A model generated the notes under the pieces. It was not told the DNA's origin, did no database searches, and saw only the letters and a list, made by a program, of their open reading frames with translations. Below, piece by piece: positions 33,193 to 43,117 of a DNA stretch of 64,000 bases; the first letter of the stretch is position 1; the number at the start of each line of letters is the position of its first letter. This DNA is from Bacteroidota bacterium (GTDB lineage: Bacteria; Bacteroidota; Bacteroidia; 2-12-FULL-35-15). The stretch is taken from the NCBI GenBank assembly GCA_947504725.1, contig CANNHN010000011.1, forward strand, positions 1 to 64,000. The letters run 5' to 3'. A program made the position numbers and the translations under genes.

Positions 33193-36100
33193 ATGAAGAA
33201 ATTACTACCCCTAATTATTTTTATCTTCTTTCTACCATTCGTTTCAAATGCTACTCACATTGTAGGTGGATCACTTACATACGAGCAATTGGGAGGTTCA
33301 ACCTATCGTGTTACTTTAAAATTATACCGCGATTGCAAACCAAGTAGCGTTGGATTTCCAGGAAGCGTAAGTATTCTTGTAAGAAGAAATTGCGGTACTG
33401 TAAGTTTACCGAATATTGTTATTCCTTTTCCAGGAGCTTCTCTTGTACCACCAAACATTGATACTTGTGCAGTAAACCCTGGTATCTGTTTGGAAGAAGC
33501 GGTTTACACGACAGTAGTAAGTGGATTACCCCCAACTCCGGGTGGATACGATTTATGGTATTCAACCTGTTGCAGAAACTCAACTCTTTTAAACATTGTT
33601 GCCCCTTTATCTGCAGGAGATGTTTGGTATGCGCACATTCCTGATAATGGAGTAGTAATCGCTAACAGCAGTCCGAAATGGGTTAGTCCTCCTCCGGTAT
33701 TTGTTTGCCAAGGCCTTAACATGAACATCAACCATGCTGCTACGGATGCTGATGGCGACTCTTTAGTTTATTCACTGTATACACCTTTTACGGACGTACC
33801 TGCACCAACATGGCCAGGATGTGTTTGGAGTGCTCCTACTGTTACATGGTCAAGTACTTATGGCGCCAATAACCCCCTGAATGCAGCAGTACCAAACTCC
33901 TTAACGGTTAGTTCTGCAGGTATTCTAAATGGAATTCCTCCTATTTTAGGCCAGTTTGTTGCTGGTGTGCGTTGCGAAGAGTGGAGAAATGGTGTGAAGA
34001 TTGGTGAGATTTTACGAGATTTCCAGTTCAACGTTGTAAACTGCCCCCCTGTTGCTGTCGCTAGTTTCAGCTCTGGTGGTGCTTGTAACGGAACAACAAT
34101 TACATTTACAAATACAACTAGTCCTGCAGCAAATACTTATTTATGGGACTTTGGTGATGGATCTCCTACTTCAACAGTAACAAGCCCTGTTCATACCTAT
34201 CCTGGTTTGGGAAGTTATACTGCGGTACTTATTATTAATGATGGAACTCCTTGTGCTGATACAATGACACAGTTAGTGAACATCTCTTACGTAATTTCTG
34301 ATTTTACGCATGATGCGCCTAATTGTATGGGCTTTCCAATAAACTTTAATGACACCTCTACTGTAGATCCAGGAAGCAGTATCGTGGGCTGGAATTGGAA
34401 TTTCGGAGATGGATTTACTTCTACGTTACAAGACCCAACACATATATATACATACGGTAGTAATTTCAATGTTCAATTAATAACAACAACTGCTGCTGGA
34501 TGTTTGGATACTATTATTTATCCAGTATTTATTCAAGGTAATCCTATTGCAAATGCAGGAGGCGATACAATCAGCTGTACAAACAACTCTACAATAACTT
34601 TAGGAGGTACTGTATTAAATGCCGGAGGCGGAATTTGGAGCGGAAGCGGAATATTTAATCCAACAGATAGTACTTTAAATGCAACTTATACTCCAACTGC
34701 AGCTGCAATTTTAGCTGGCGCAGATACATTACAATTAATTACATATACAAATGGTTTCTGCCCTGCTGATACCGATCAAGTAATTATCAGTTTTTATGCT
34801 GGACCAACTGCGAATGCCGGACCAGATGTTTTTGTTTGTAAAGACACTGCCAATGTACCAGTATGTGGAACGTTCACTGTAGCTGGAGGGACAATTTGGT
34901 CTTCCAGTGGAACAGGTTTTTTCAATGACTCATCCTTGTTATGTGCAAACTATTTCCCGAGTACTGCCGATACAGCTGCCGGAACAGTCATGTTATATCT
35001 AACAACCACGTTGAATGGAAATTGTATCGCCTCGAGTGATACTACCATAGTAACTTTTACGGGTACACCAATCGCGATTATTACTTCCGCAGATAGTTCA
35101 TGTACAAGCAATCCAATAAATTTAAATGCAAGTGTAACAACTGGTAGTGGTATTTGGACATCAAGCGGATCAGGTTCCTTCGCACCAAGTGATACAACAG
35201 TAACAGGTGGCGTTTATAATCCTAGTCCAGCAGATGACATTGCAGGAAATATCATTTTAATTTTCACATCTACGAATAATGGTGGTTGTCGCTCAAACGC
35301 TGATACACTTACTGTTACACTAATCCCTTCACCAACAGCCGCCTTCTCAAGCATCAGCGCTTGCCCACAAGACACCGTTTCTTTTAACGATGCTTCAACC
35401 ACATCGGTTGGAAGTGTAGTAAGTTGGAGCTGGAATTTTGGTGATACTGGAACAAGTACATTAGAAGATCCTACTCATATTTATGCTGTTGGCGGACCGT
35501 TTACTGTAACCTTAATTGTGACATCAAACAATGGTTGCGTGGATACACTTAATCAAATAGTAAACGTATTCGAAAAGCCGATAGCAAACTTTAATGCTAA
35601 CGGAATCTGTTTAGATGACGGAACACTTTATACCGACATATCTACTGTTGGTGGAGGTGCTACCATTGCAACGTGGAACTGGACATATGGTGACGGAAGT
35701 ACAAACGGCACGATTCAAAATCCTTCACATAATTTCCCAACGGCAGGAATATTCAACACGCAATTAATTGTAACATCCTCTCAAGGCTGTATTGATACAA
35801 TTGTTCAACCCGTTACTGTTTTACCTGGACCAGCTGCTTTGTTTACTGCTGATGATTTTACAGGTAACGTGAATCAGCAAATCAACTTTACGGATCAATC
35901 TACCAATGGGGCTATTTCTTGGTTCTGGGATTTTGGAGATAGCTCATCCGATTCAACATCTACATTGCAAAATCCTTCGCACATTTATAGTGCCGGGGGA
36001 TATTATGATGTATGTTTAATTGTTACTGATATTAATGGTTGTACTGATACAATTTGTCAAACAGAAGTAATTTCTATGCCGCCTGATGTACCAACAGGAT

Positions 36101-36369
36101 TTAGTCCAAATGGCGATGGTGAAAATGACATTTTTTATGTTTATGGCGGTCCGTTCAAAGAAATTCAATTTAAAATTTATAACAATTGGGGTGAATTAAT
36201 TTTCGAATCAACTGATATTGTTGACTGTTCTGGTCATACGTGTGTAGGTTGGGATGGTAAGCGAAAAGGAATTGATCAAGCAATTGGAGTTTATGTTTAT
36301 ACTGTTATAGGTGTTACCGAAGATGGAAAAGAACATAAAATTTCGGGAGATGTTACTTTGCTTCGTTAA
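33193..36369 (+). CDS. PKD-repeat giant surface protein with type B T9SS C-terminus
   Basis: A 1058-residue exported adhesin-like protein. Signal peptide 1-20, then a conserved N-terminal domain THIVGGSLTYEQLGGSTYRV to about 280 with many Cys. Five PKD domains are visible by their WDFGDG-like cores: about 290-365, 370-445, 715-790, 795-870 and 880-955. Between the second and third lie three 80-residue Ig-like units (TISCTNNSTITLGG; FVCKDTANVPVCG; SSCTSNPINLNAS). The C-terminal 90 residues are a type B sorting domain: VPTGFSPNGDGENDIFYVYG, IQFKIYNNWGELIFES, VGWDGKRKG and GVYVYTVIG. It is the first gene of a three-gene unit with a PorP/SprF and an OmpA protein, the usual setting of T9SS type B cargo. 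Confidence 0.93.
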   Translation: MKKLLPLIIFIFFLPFVSNATHIVGGSLTYEQLGGSTYRVTLKLYRDCKPSSVGFPGSVSILVRRNCGTVSLPNIVIPFPGASLVPPNIDTCAVNPGICLEEAVYTTVVSGLPPTPGGYDLWYSTCCRNSTLLNIVAPLSAGDVWYAHIPDNGVVIANSSPKWVSPPPVFVCQGLNMNINHAATDADGDSLVYSLYTPFTDVPAPTWPGCVWSAPTVTWSSTYGANNPLNAAVPNSLTVSSAGILNGIPPILGQFVAGVRCEEWRNGVKIGEILRDFQFNVVNCPPVAVASFSSGGACNGTTITFTNTTSPAANTYLWDFGDGSPTSTVTSPVHTYPGLGSYTAVLIINDGTPCADTMTQLVNISYVISDFTHDAPNCMGFPINFNDTSTVDPGSSIVGWNWNFGDGFTSTLQDPTHIYTYGSNFNVQLITTTAAGCLDTIIYPVFIQGNPIANAGGDTISCTNNSTITLGGTVLNAGGGIWSGSGIFNPTDSTLNATYTPTAAAILAGADTLQLITYTNGFCPADTDQVIISFYAGPTANAGPDVFVCKDTANVPVCGTFTVAGGTIWSSSGTGFFNDSSLLCANYFPSTADTAAGTVMLYLTTTLNGNCIASSDTTIVTFTGTPIAIITSADSSCTSNPINLNASVTTGSGIWTSSGSGSFAPSDTTVTGGVYNPSPADDIAGNIILIFTSTNNGGCRSNADTLTVTLIPSPTAAFSSISACPQDTVSFNDASTTSVGSVVSWSWNFGDTGTSTLEDPTHIYAVGGPFTVTLIVTSNNGCVDTLNQIVNVFEKPIANFNANGICLDDGTLYTDISTVGGGATIATWNWTYGDGSTNGTIQNPSHNFPTAGIFNTQLIVTSSQGCIDTIVQPVTVLPGPAALFTADDFTGNVNQQINFTDQSTNGAISWFWDFGDSSSDSTSTLQNPSHIYSAGGYYDVCLIVTDINGCTDTICQTEVISMPPDVPTGFSPNGDGENDIFYVYGGPFKEIQFKIYNNWGELIFESTDIVDCSGHTCVGWDGKRKGIDQAIGVYVYTVIGVTEDGKEHKISGDVTLLR

Positions 36370-36393
36370 TAAATAAAGAAGAGAAGAATTTTT

Positions 36394-37419
36394 ATGAAAC
36401 ACATTATACTTACTTCATTTTTAAAGTCGATGAACAAATCATTATTAGTGCTGATACTTTTCGTTTCTGTAAAGGTAGGTTCTGCTCAAGATTTTCACTT
36501 ATCGCAATACGATGCTCCACCAATGTTTTTAAATCCTGCTATGACAGGAATGTTTGATGGAAAATATCGCGTGCACGGTCATTATCGTACACAGTGGATG
36601 TCGGTTGCAACAAAACCTTATACAACTGCGGGAATTTCTTTTGATATGCCAATCAAAAAATTCGGTGCAGGAATTCAGATATTTAATTATCGTGCAGGAG
36701 CAGGAAATTACAATGCATTAAGTGCATTGCTTTCCCTAGGCTACGATGTGGTTTTTGATAAAAAGAAAAACCATCATCTTGCATTAGGTGTTCAAGGTGG
36801 TATTGTTAATAAGAGCGTTGACCAAAGCAAATTGTCTTTCGGAAACCAATACACAACTGCCAATGATGGCGGGTTTGATACTGGATTACCAAGTGGAGAA
36901 ACTTTTGCTAACACAAATTTCACTATACATGATATCAATGCTGGATTTTTATATTACTATGCTAAAGAAAATTCTCGCTTAAATCCTTTTGTTGGGTTTT
37001 CAGCATTTCACTTAACGCAACCTACTGAATCTTTTTTCAATCAGGCAAATAAATTACCGTTGCGTTATTATGCTCATGGGGGTGTAAAAATAAACATCAA
37101 TGAAAAAATCCAATTGTTGCCGAAGGCCATTTATATGAAACAAATAAATGATCAGGAATTAACTGCTACATTATTATTACATTACTTTCTAAAAAGCTCT
37201 GATACCTATTTAATATTTGGACCAACATACAGAAATAAAGATGCTGCAATTATTGAAGCAGGATTAAAAAAAGGATCTTATACTGCTCGCATCAGCTACG
37301 ATATAAACACTTCTAAATTAAAAGAAGTATCACAATCTCGTGGTGGATTCGAAATATCATTAACCTACATTGCTCGCAGAAGCAAGCCTAACCCTTTAGC
37401 AAACTGTCCAAGATTATAG
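36394..37419 (+). CDS. PorP/SprF family type IX secretion membrane protein
   Basis: A 341-residue outer-membrane beta-barrel protein of the PorP/SprF family. Its marks are AQDFHLSQYDAPPMFLNPAMTGMFDG at the mature N-terminus, YRTQW, and FGAGIQIFNYRAGAGNYNAL. The signal peptide is at about 13-31 (MNKSLLVLILFVSVKVGSA), so the second Met, base 36430, may be the true start. In Flavobacterium such proteins are needed for export of the type B cargo encoded next door. The gene follows the cargo gene by 24 bases and precedes the OmpA protein by 2 bases. Confidence 0.92.
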   Translation: MKHIILTSFLKSMNKSLLVLILFVSVKVGSAQDFHLSQYDAPPMFLNPAMTGMFDGKYRVHGHYRTQWMSVATKPYTTAGISFDMPIKKFGAGIQIFNYRAGAGNYNALSALLSLGYDVVFDKKKNHHLALGVQGGIVNKSVDQSKLSFGNQYTTANDGGFDTGLPSGETFANTNFTIHDINAGFLYYYAKENSRLNPFVGFSAFHLTQPTESFFNQANKLPLRYYAHGGVKININEKIQLLPKAIYMKQINDQELTATLLLHYFLKSSDTYLIFGPTYRNKDAAIIEAGLKKGSYTARISYDINTSKLKEVSQSRGGFEISLTYIARRSKPNPLANCPRL

Positions 37420-37421
37420 TT

Positions 37422-39482
37422 ATGAGAAGCACGAAAAATATTTTTGCACTATTATTCTTGTTTGTAACTGTTTCAACTTTTGCTCAAAGCAAAAGAGAAT
37501 GGTTAGAATATGCTGATGCTGCTTTCAAAAACGGAGATTACAAAACTGCTGTTACATTTTATTTAAAAGTAGTTGATAAAGGAACTGCTGTTGACTATAC
37601 TCGTCCCTACGAAGCTAGACCTTACACGCCTCCTCCTAAGAAAAACAAAGACAGTACTGCTGTTGCAGATACAAATAAACAAATCACTACTGATCCAACG
37701 GAGCAATATGCTATTCACCAAATTGCAGACAGCTACCGCTTAAACCACGATTATGCAAATGCAGAAATTTGGTTTAAAAAATCAGTAGACAATAAACCTG
37801 CGGATTATCCTTATGAAAAATTTTGGCTAGGTGATGCTTTAATGAAAAACCAACGCTATCCAGGTGCTGCCATGAATTTTGAATCGGTGATGACGGACGC
37901 TGAAGGAAAAGATTCTGTAATGTTCAAACAAGCAAAACTCAAGATTGCTGGTTGCTATTTAGCTACAGATACAGCAAACAACAAATCAGGAGTTATTGTT
38001 AAAAAAATATTGGATTCGCTTTTTAATTCAGGCACAGCAAGTTTTGCGGTAAATTATTATGGCGATGCAAACACTGTTCAATTTACTACTGCGCGTGATG
38101 GGAACACTGTTTTAGATCCTAAAAAACAAGATCCAAGATATGTTTGCGACATTTATACATTAAAGAAAACAAACAGCGGTTGGAACAGTTTAAGTAAAGT
38201 ATCTGGACCAGCCAACACAGAAATGCATGAAGGTGCTGGGTTTTTAACATTGGACAGAAGCAACTACTTTTTTACACGTTGGTCAACAACAAACAAAAAC
38301 GAATGTGGGATTTTTCTTTCAAAAAATTTGAACGACAAATGGTTAGGTGCTGAAAAATTAAACGACAACATTAATCTAGCTGGATACAAAACAATGCACC
38401 CATCACTTTCTCCAGATGGAAGCATTTTATATTTTTCTTCAAACCGCCCAGGTGGTTTTGGAAAAATGGACTTATGGTATGTTAACTTAGATGATGATAG
38501 CAGACCAACTGGTGGTCCAATTAACATGGGACCATTGTTTAATACTTCGGAAGATGAAGTTACTCCTTTCTTTCATTATTATACGTCTACTTTATATTTT
38601 AGTTCAAATGGACATCCAGGATTTGGAGGATTAGATATTTTTAAATCGTCATACAATAGCGATTCATTATGGTCATCACCAAAAAACTTAGGTTCTCCAT
38701 TTAACTCGAGCAAAGAAGATTCTTATTTTGTTTTAGAACGTAGTCAACGAAGTGGTTTCTTAACGTCAGATAGAGAAGAATGTAAAGATTGTACTGGTGG
38801 TGCTTGTTTGAAAATATACACAATTGAAAAAGATCCATTAGTATTTGATTTAAAAGGAACCGTTTACAATTCTGAAACCAATGAGATTATTCCGAATGCA
38901 ATGATTACTTTAAAAGATATTCGTGGTGATAAAGAACCTTTCTTCTTATTTACTGACGCAGAAGGAAATTATTTCACCGCATTGGATGAAGGAATGGAAT
39001 TGTATTTAAAAGCTCAAAAAAACAAGTACTTCGGAGATGCTGGTAATGTTACAACATTAGGCTTAACTGAATCTGCTCACTTAGTTAAAGATTTCTTCTT
39101 ATCTCCTATTCCTTCAGGTGATATCGTAATCCCCGGAATTGAGTACGATTTGGATAAAGCAACTTTACGTCCTGCTTCTAAAAAGATTTTGGATGACTTA
39201 ACAGACTTCTTGAATTTGAATAATAACTTAACGGTTGAAATTAACTCACACACAGATGAGCGTGGAAGTGATAAATACAACATGAAGCTTTCACAAGAAA
39301 GAGCGAAGTCTTGTGTTGACTATTTAATTTCTAAAGGAATTGCTCCTGAACGTTTATTGCCACAAGGATATGGTGAAACAAAATTACTTATCGCAAAAGC
39401 TGTAACAGAGGAAGAACATCAAAAGAACAGACGAACTGCTTTCCGCCCTATTAAAGAAGGTGATATCAGAACAACGAAATAA
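37422..39482 (+). CDS. OmpA-family protein with TPR, PD40 and carboxypeptidase-regulatory-like domains
   Basis: A 686-residue cell-envelope protein with signal peptide 1-21. TPR-like helices at about 25-180 (KREWLEYADAAFKNGDYKTAVTFYLKVVD). About 200-455 is a WD40-like PD40 beta-propeller, with copies such as HPSLSPDGSILYFSSNRPGGFGKMDLWYV. A carboxypeptidase-regulatory-like beta sandwich is at about 470-560. The C-terminal OmpA peptidoglycan-binding domain (about 575-685) has VEINSHTDERGSDKYNMKLSQERAKSCVDYL. The plan equals that of T9SS-associated PorE-type proteins. It ends the operon, with a strong terminator at 39484, and probably anchors the translocon or cargo to the wall. Confidence 0.93.
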   Translation: MRSTKNIFALLFLFVTVSTFAQSKREWLEYADAAFKNGDYKTAVTFYLKVVDKGTAVDYTRPYEARPYTPPPKKNKDSTAVADTNKQITTDPTEQYAIHQIADSYRLNHDYANAEIWFKKSVDNKPADYPYEKFWLGDALMKNQRYPGAAMNFESVMTDAEGKDSVMFKQAKLKIAGCYLATDTANNKSGVIVKKILDSLFNSGTASFAVNYYGDANTVQFTTARDGNTVLDPKKQDPRYVCDIYTLKKTNSGWNSLSKVSGPANTEMHEGAGFLTLDRSNYFFTRWSTTNKNECGIFLSKNLNDKWLGAEKLNDNINLAGYKTMHPSLSPDGSILYFSSNRPGGFGKMDLWYVNLDDDSRPTGGPINMGPLFNTSEDEVTPFFHYYTSTLYFSSNGHPGFGGLDIFKSSYNSDSLWSSPKNLGSPFNSSKEDSYFVLERSQRSGFLTSDREECKDCTGGACLKIYTIEKDPLVFDLKGTVYNSETNEIIPNAMITLKDIRGDKEPFFLFTDAEGNYFTALDEGMELYLKAQKNKYFGDAGNVTTLGLTESAHLVKDFFLSPIPSGDIVIPGIEYDLDKATLRPASKKILDDLTDFLNLNNNLTVEINSHTDERGSDKYNMKLSQERAKSCVDYLISKGIAPERLLPQGYGETKLLIAKAVTEEEHQKNRRTAFRPIKEGDIRTTK

Positions 39483-39483
39483 T

Positions 39484-39517
39484 AAAAAAACCCAAACAGA
39501 AATGTTTGGGTTTTTTG
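39484..39517 (+). terminator. Terminator of the T9SS three-gene unit
   Basis: AAAAAACCCAAACA and its exact complement flank GAAA, then T, two bases after the OmpA-protein stop. Confidence 0.9.
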
Positions 39518-39585
39518 TTGTAATGGTAAAATCTAATTTGACATCATATGGAAACACAATCAATCCAATTATGATTGTAATCTAA

Positions 39586-39798
39586 TTATGCCCAAAAATA
39601 AGCTTTCTGAATTGGTGTCGCATACATGTTACTCATACCAGGAGCAAATCTCTTAACACTCTTTTTTCTTCTTCTATGATCGCGTTTGTTACCACAACCT
39701 GGTTTTGGCGCACAGCCATCAAAAATAAAAATAGCGGACACGAGTATTGCAAATACACTTAATTTACTTAATTTAGGGAATAGAGAGAATTGTTTCAT
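39586..39798 (-). CDS. Small basic lipoprotein, hypothetical
   Basis: A 70-residue frame with a plausible lipoprotein signal, KLSKLSVFAILVSAIFIFDGC, the lipid Cys being about residue 29. The mature part is basic (KRDHRRRKKSVKRFAPG, about 38-54) with CAPKPGCGNK and a PGMSNMYATPIQKAYFWA end. It stands alone on the minus strand between two plus-strand units. Function unknown; the hydrophobic core is convincing, the rest has no recognised motif. Confidence 0.55.
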   Translation of the reverse strand: MKQFSLFPKLSKLSVFAILVSAIFIFDGCAPKPGCGNKRDHRRRKKSVKRFAPGMSNMYATPIQKAYFWA

Positions 39799-40014
39799 AA
39801 TTTTAAACTTCTATTATTTATTAATATTGTAGTTTTAGAATATTAAAAATAGTAAAAATTATTGATACTAATACATGTCATTATTGTATCCGTCATCGAT
39901 AGTTCTGCAAGAACGCTCCGTAATTGATTTCGGGTCAAAACAAAAGATCTCGTGTCGGGCTAAGGGATAAATCAGACTACATTTTCCCATTAGGCAAAAA
40001 AAGTAAGACTTATT

Positions 40015-40045
40015 TTGGTTTATAACATAAACTACTTTATATTTG
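40015..40045 (+). promoter_or_regulatory. Promoter of the TonB-dependent receptor unit
   Basis: TTG (40015-40017), 20-base spacer, TATATTTG (40038-40045), exact TAnnTTTG, 28 bases upstream of the start at 40073. The 228 bases before it hold one imperfect hairpin and no gene. Confidence 0.65.
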
Positions 40046-40072
40046 TGCGATAATTATAACATATTACAATTT

Positions 40073-42232
40073 ATGAAAAGAAGTTTGTGCCTATTTGCAT
40101 TGATTTTATTGAGTTTTCAAGGAATATTGGCTCAAACCAAAGTTTCAGGAAAAATACTAGATCAAAAAAAACAGCCTATCCCAGGAGTTAACGTATTTAT
40201 TAAAGACACCTATGATGGTGCATCAACTGATCCAGATGGAAATTTTTTCTTTACTGCGGCCGATACTGGTGATGTTATAATTGTATGTAGCTTCATCGGC
40301 TTTGAGCAAATCGAAAGGAAAGTAAGCCTAACAAGCAAAGATTTTACTTTCAATACAACAATGAAAGAATCGTTGAACGAATTGAAAGTGGTGACCATCT
40401 CTGCTGGAACAATCGAAGCGAGTGATGAGAAAAAAACCACAGTTTTAAAACCACTTGATATTGTTACTACTGCTGGTGCACAAGGAGATATTGTGGGCGC
40501 CTTAAAAACATTGCCGGGGGCACAACAAGTTGGTGAGTCGGAAGGACTCTTTGTTAGAGGTGGTGACGGCAGTGAAACAAAAACGATTATTGATGGAATG
40601 GTTGTAAACAAACCATTTTTCAGTTCTGCTCCAGATATAGCTTCTCGCGGGCGATTTTCCCCATTCTTATTTAAAGGAACGGTTTTTAGCACTGGCGGAT
40701 ATTCTGCTCAATACGGACAAGGGATGTCGTCTGTTCTGGCTTTGGAAACACAAGACTTGCCAAATCAAACATCTTCTACTCTTGCCATTTCATCAGTGAG
40801 TGTTGGTGGAGGATATAATAAATTATGGAAAGACAAAAACATGAGTGCTGGATTTGATTTAAACTACGCAAACCTCCTGCCCTATTTTAAACTAGTCAAA
40901 CAAACTCCTGAATACACGCGCGCACCCCAATTTTCTGGTGGTTCATTAAATTTTCGCAAAAAAACTTCTGCTACAGGAATGTTAAAATTTTACGGATATT
41001 TTAATTTATCTGATTTAGGAATTAAAACATTAAGTATAGATAGCATAAATGGATTTAAAAATTTATTTGAATTAAACAACTCCGACATCTATACAAATTT
41101 AACTTACAAAGAACGATTAGGAGAAAAATGGTTGATGAACCTTGGAGTATCATACAGCACCAACGTAGACCATATAAAAACATGGAACGATTCTATTCGT
41201 TCACAAAGTGATATGTCGCAAGGAAGAATGGTATTCAGTAGAGGAATTGGAAAACTTTCTATTATCCGATTTGGTGGAGAATACCAATATACATTTGATG
41301 AAATAAAAATTGATGGTGCTAAATACGGTTTTCCTTACCATATAAAAAATGCAATCTATGACAATTATTCATCGCAATTTGTAGAAGCAGACATTTACAT
41401 TACACAAAAATTAGTTTTGCGTGCTGGTGCACGAGGAGAACATACAACATTAGAAAAAAAATATGTAGTTTCTCCACGTACTTCATTGGCCTACAAAATC
41501 GGAGAGAAAAGTCAGATTTCATTTGCATACGGACAATTTTATCAAAAACCGGATAGAGCATATTTGTTTTATTCAAAAATTCCTGGATATAACAAAGCAA
41601 CACATTACATTGCCAATATACAACGTGTAGATGATTATCATACATTACGTGCAGAAGTCTATTTTAAAAAATATGATAATCTAACTAACTTAATTGACTC
41701 TACAAATAGCGGATTTGGGTATGCTCAGGGATTAGATGTTTTTTGGAGAGATAAAAAAACTATTAAAGGCGTGGATTACTGGATTTCATACACTTACTTA
41801 GAAACAAAACGTAAATATCAAAATTATCCTAAAGAAGTAACGCCACCTTTTGCAGCAACTCATACAGCATCCTTGGTATTTAAAAAGTTTTTTGAAAAAC
41901 TTAATTTAAGTACTGGATTCACTTACACATACGCAACTGGACGACCTTATTACAATCCGAATAATTCAGAATTTATGAGCGACAAAACAATTGACTATCA
42001 TTCACTAGGAATCAATGGTGCATATTTGCGACAAATAAAAAATTGCTTTGCTGTATTGGCATTTTCTGTAACCAACACGATTGGTAATGAACAAATATTC
42101 GGATACCGTTACTCGTACGATGGGATTAGAAGTGCGGCAGTAACACCTCCGGCAAAACGCTTTTTCTTTGTAGGTTTGTTTTTATCATTTGGCCAAAACC
42201 GATCGAAGGAAGTGATTGATAACAATAACTAA
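40073..42232 (+). CDS. TonB-dependent receptor with carboxypeptidase-regulatory-like domain
   Basis: A 719-residue outer-membrane active transporter. Signal peptide 1-20 (LCLFALILLSFQGILAQ). A carboxypeptidase-regulatory-like domain at about 21-105 (VSGKILDQKKQPIPGVNVFIKDTYDGASTDPDGNF) is followed by a plug at about 110-220 (KTLPGAQQVGESEGLFVRGGDGSETKTIIDGM). The rest is barrel strands ending FFVGLFLSFGQ. The start at 40073 is preferred because the signal peptide begins there; an ATG at 40043 adds ten residues. The substrate is not evident. A small protein, a membrane protein, a winged-helix regulator and a 2TM protein follow in one direction. Confidence 0.92.
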   Translation: MKRSLCLFALILLSFQGILAQTKVSGKILDQKKQPIPGVNVFIKDTYDGASTDPDGNFFFTAADTGDVIIVCSFIGFEQIERKVSLTSKDFTFNTTMKESLNELKVVTISAGTIEASDEKKTTVLKPLDIVTTAGAQGDIVGALKTLPGAQQVGESEGLFVRGGDGSETKTIIDGMVVNKPFFSSAPDIASRGRFSPFLFKGTVFSTGGYSAQYGQGMSSVLALETQDLPNQTSSTLAISSVSVGGGYNKLWKDKNMSAGFDLNYANLLPYFKLVKQTPEYTRAPQFSGGSLNFRKKTSATGMLKFYGYFNLSDLGIKTLSIDSINGFKNLFELNNSDIYTNLTYKERLGEKWLMNLGVSYSTNVDHIKTWNDSIRSQSDMSQGRMVFSRGIGKLSIIRFGGEYQYTFDEIKIDGAKYGFPYHIKNAIYDNYSSQFVEADIYITQKLVLRAGARGEHTTLEKKYVVSPRTSLAYKIGEKSQISFAYGQFYQKPDRAYLFYSKIPGYNKATHYIANIQRVDDYHTLRAEVYFKKYDNLTNLIDSTNSGFGYAQGLDVFWRDKKTIKGVDYWISYTYLETKRKYQNYPKEVTPPFAATHTASLVFKKFFEKLNLSTGFTYTYATGRPYYNPNNSEFMSDKTIDYHSLGINGAYLRQIKNCFAVLAFSVTNTIGNEQIFGYRYSYDGIRSAAVTPPAKRFFFVGLFLSFGQNRSKEVIDNNN

Positions 42233-42309
42233 AATCAATTGGCAATTTTTCAGTAAGCAATAGGCAATTAAATAAACAGACAATAGATAATTAAAAAATA
42301 AACAATTAA

Positions 42310-42963
42310 ATGAAAAACGAAATGAAAAAATTATTACCCCTGTTAGCGCTTTTAAGCATGACACTTTATGCTACTTCTCAAAACAAAAAATACATTGCTA
42401 TTATGGAAAAAAATGTAGCTGCATTGGATACCACTCGTGATGGATTGCAATTACAAAATTTAGCAAACAACTTTGAACGTATTGCAAGTGCAGAAAAAGC
42501 AGAATGGCTTCCTAGTTACTACGCAGCATATTGTTACACAAACATGACCTATTCAACAAAAGGAGATCAAATTGATACCTATTGCGACAAGGCTGACAAG
42601 TTCCTTAACGTAGCAGATTCTATAAGTCCTAAGAACTCTGAAATTTATACATTAAAAGCACAAGTAGCATCAGCACGCATTAGTGTTAATCCAATGTCTC
42701 GTGGACAAAAATACGGACCAATTTCTGGTGATTTGCGTGAAAAAGCAATAGCGTATGACAAAACAAATCCTCGTCCATATTATTTAGAAGGAACTTCTTT
42801 ATTCTATACTCCTCCAATGTTTGGCGGTGGAAAAGATAAAGCAAAACCTGTTTTTCAAAAAGCACTAGAAATGTATGAAACATTTAAACCAGAAAGTAGT
42901 ATCGCACCAAACTGGGGAAAAAACTCTTGCAACTATTTTATTAAAGAGTGTGATAAGAAATAG
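42310..42963 (+). CDS. Secreted TPR-like protein
   Basis: A 217-residue exported protein, signal peptide about 5-24 (MKKLLPLLALLSMTLYATSQ), so the ATG at 42322 may be the real start. The mature part is helical with repeats like EWLPSYYAAYCYTNMTYS, LNVADSISPKNSEIYTLKAQVASARI and RPYYLEGTSLFY, the period of a TPR-type solenoid, plus four Cys. Genes like this follow TonB-dependent receptors in many Flavobacteriales, but no function is established. It lies 77 bases after the receptor and is probably co-transcribed. Confidence 0.75.
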   Translation: MKNEMKKLLPLLALLSMTLYATSQNKKYIAIMEKNVAALDTTRDGLQLQNLANNFERIASAEKAEWLPSYYAAYCYTNMTYSTKGDQIDTYCDKADKFLNVADSISPKNSEIYTLKAQVASARISVNPMSRGQKYGPISGDLREKAIAYDKTNPRPYYLEGTSLFYTPPMFGGGKDKAKPVFQKALEMYETFKPESSIAPNWGKNSCNYFIKECDKK

Positions 42964-42974
42964 TACGAATTGTG

Positions 42975-43091
42975 CACTTCGACTCCGCTCAGTGTGACAA
43001 CAAACTTACAAATATGCCTGAGGCTGGTAGGTCTGTGTTTTCAAAAATAATAATTTCGGGGCATTTCCCCCTTTAAAGGGGGCAGGGGGAT
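42975..43091. repeat. REP half-site and CCCCT palindrome
   Basis: CACTTCGACTCCGCTCAGTG (42975 on) is one arm of the REP element, without the other. A CCCCCTTTAAAGGGGGCAGG (43067-43086) hairpin follows. The region contains no gene; its presence inside a receptor gene unit could break or weaken the operon. Confidence 0.75.
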
Positions 43092-43117
43092 GATGACAAT
43101 CTAAATTACAAAAACGA

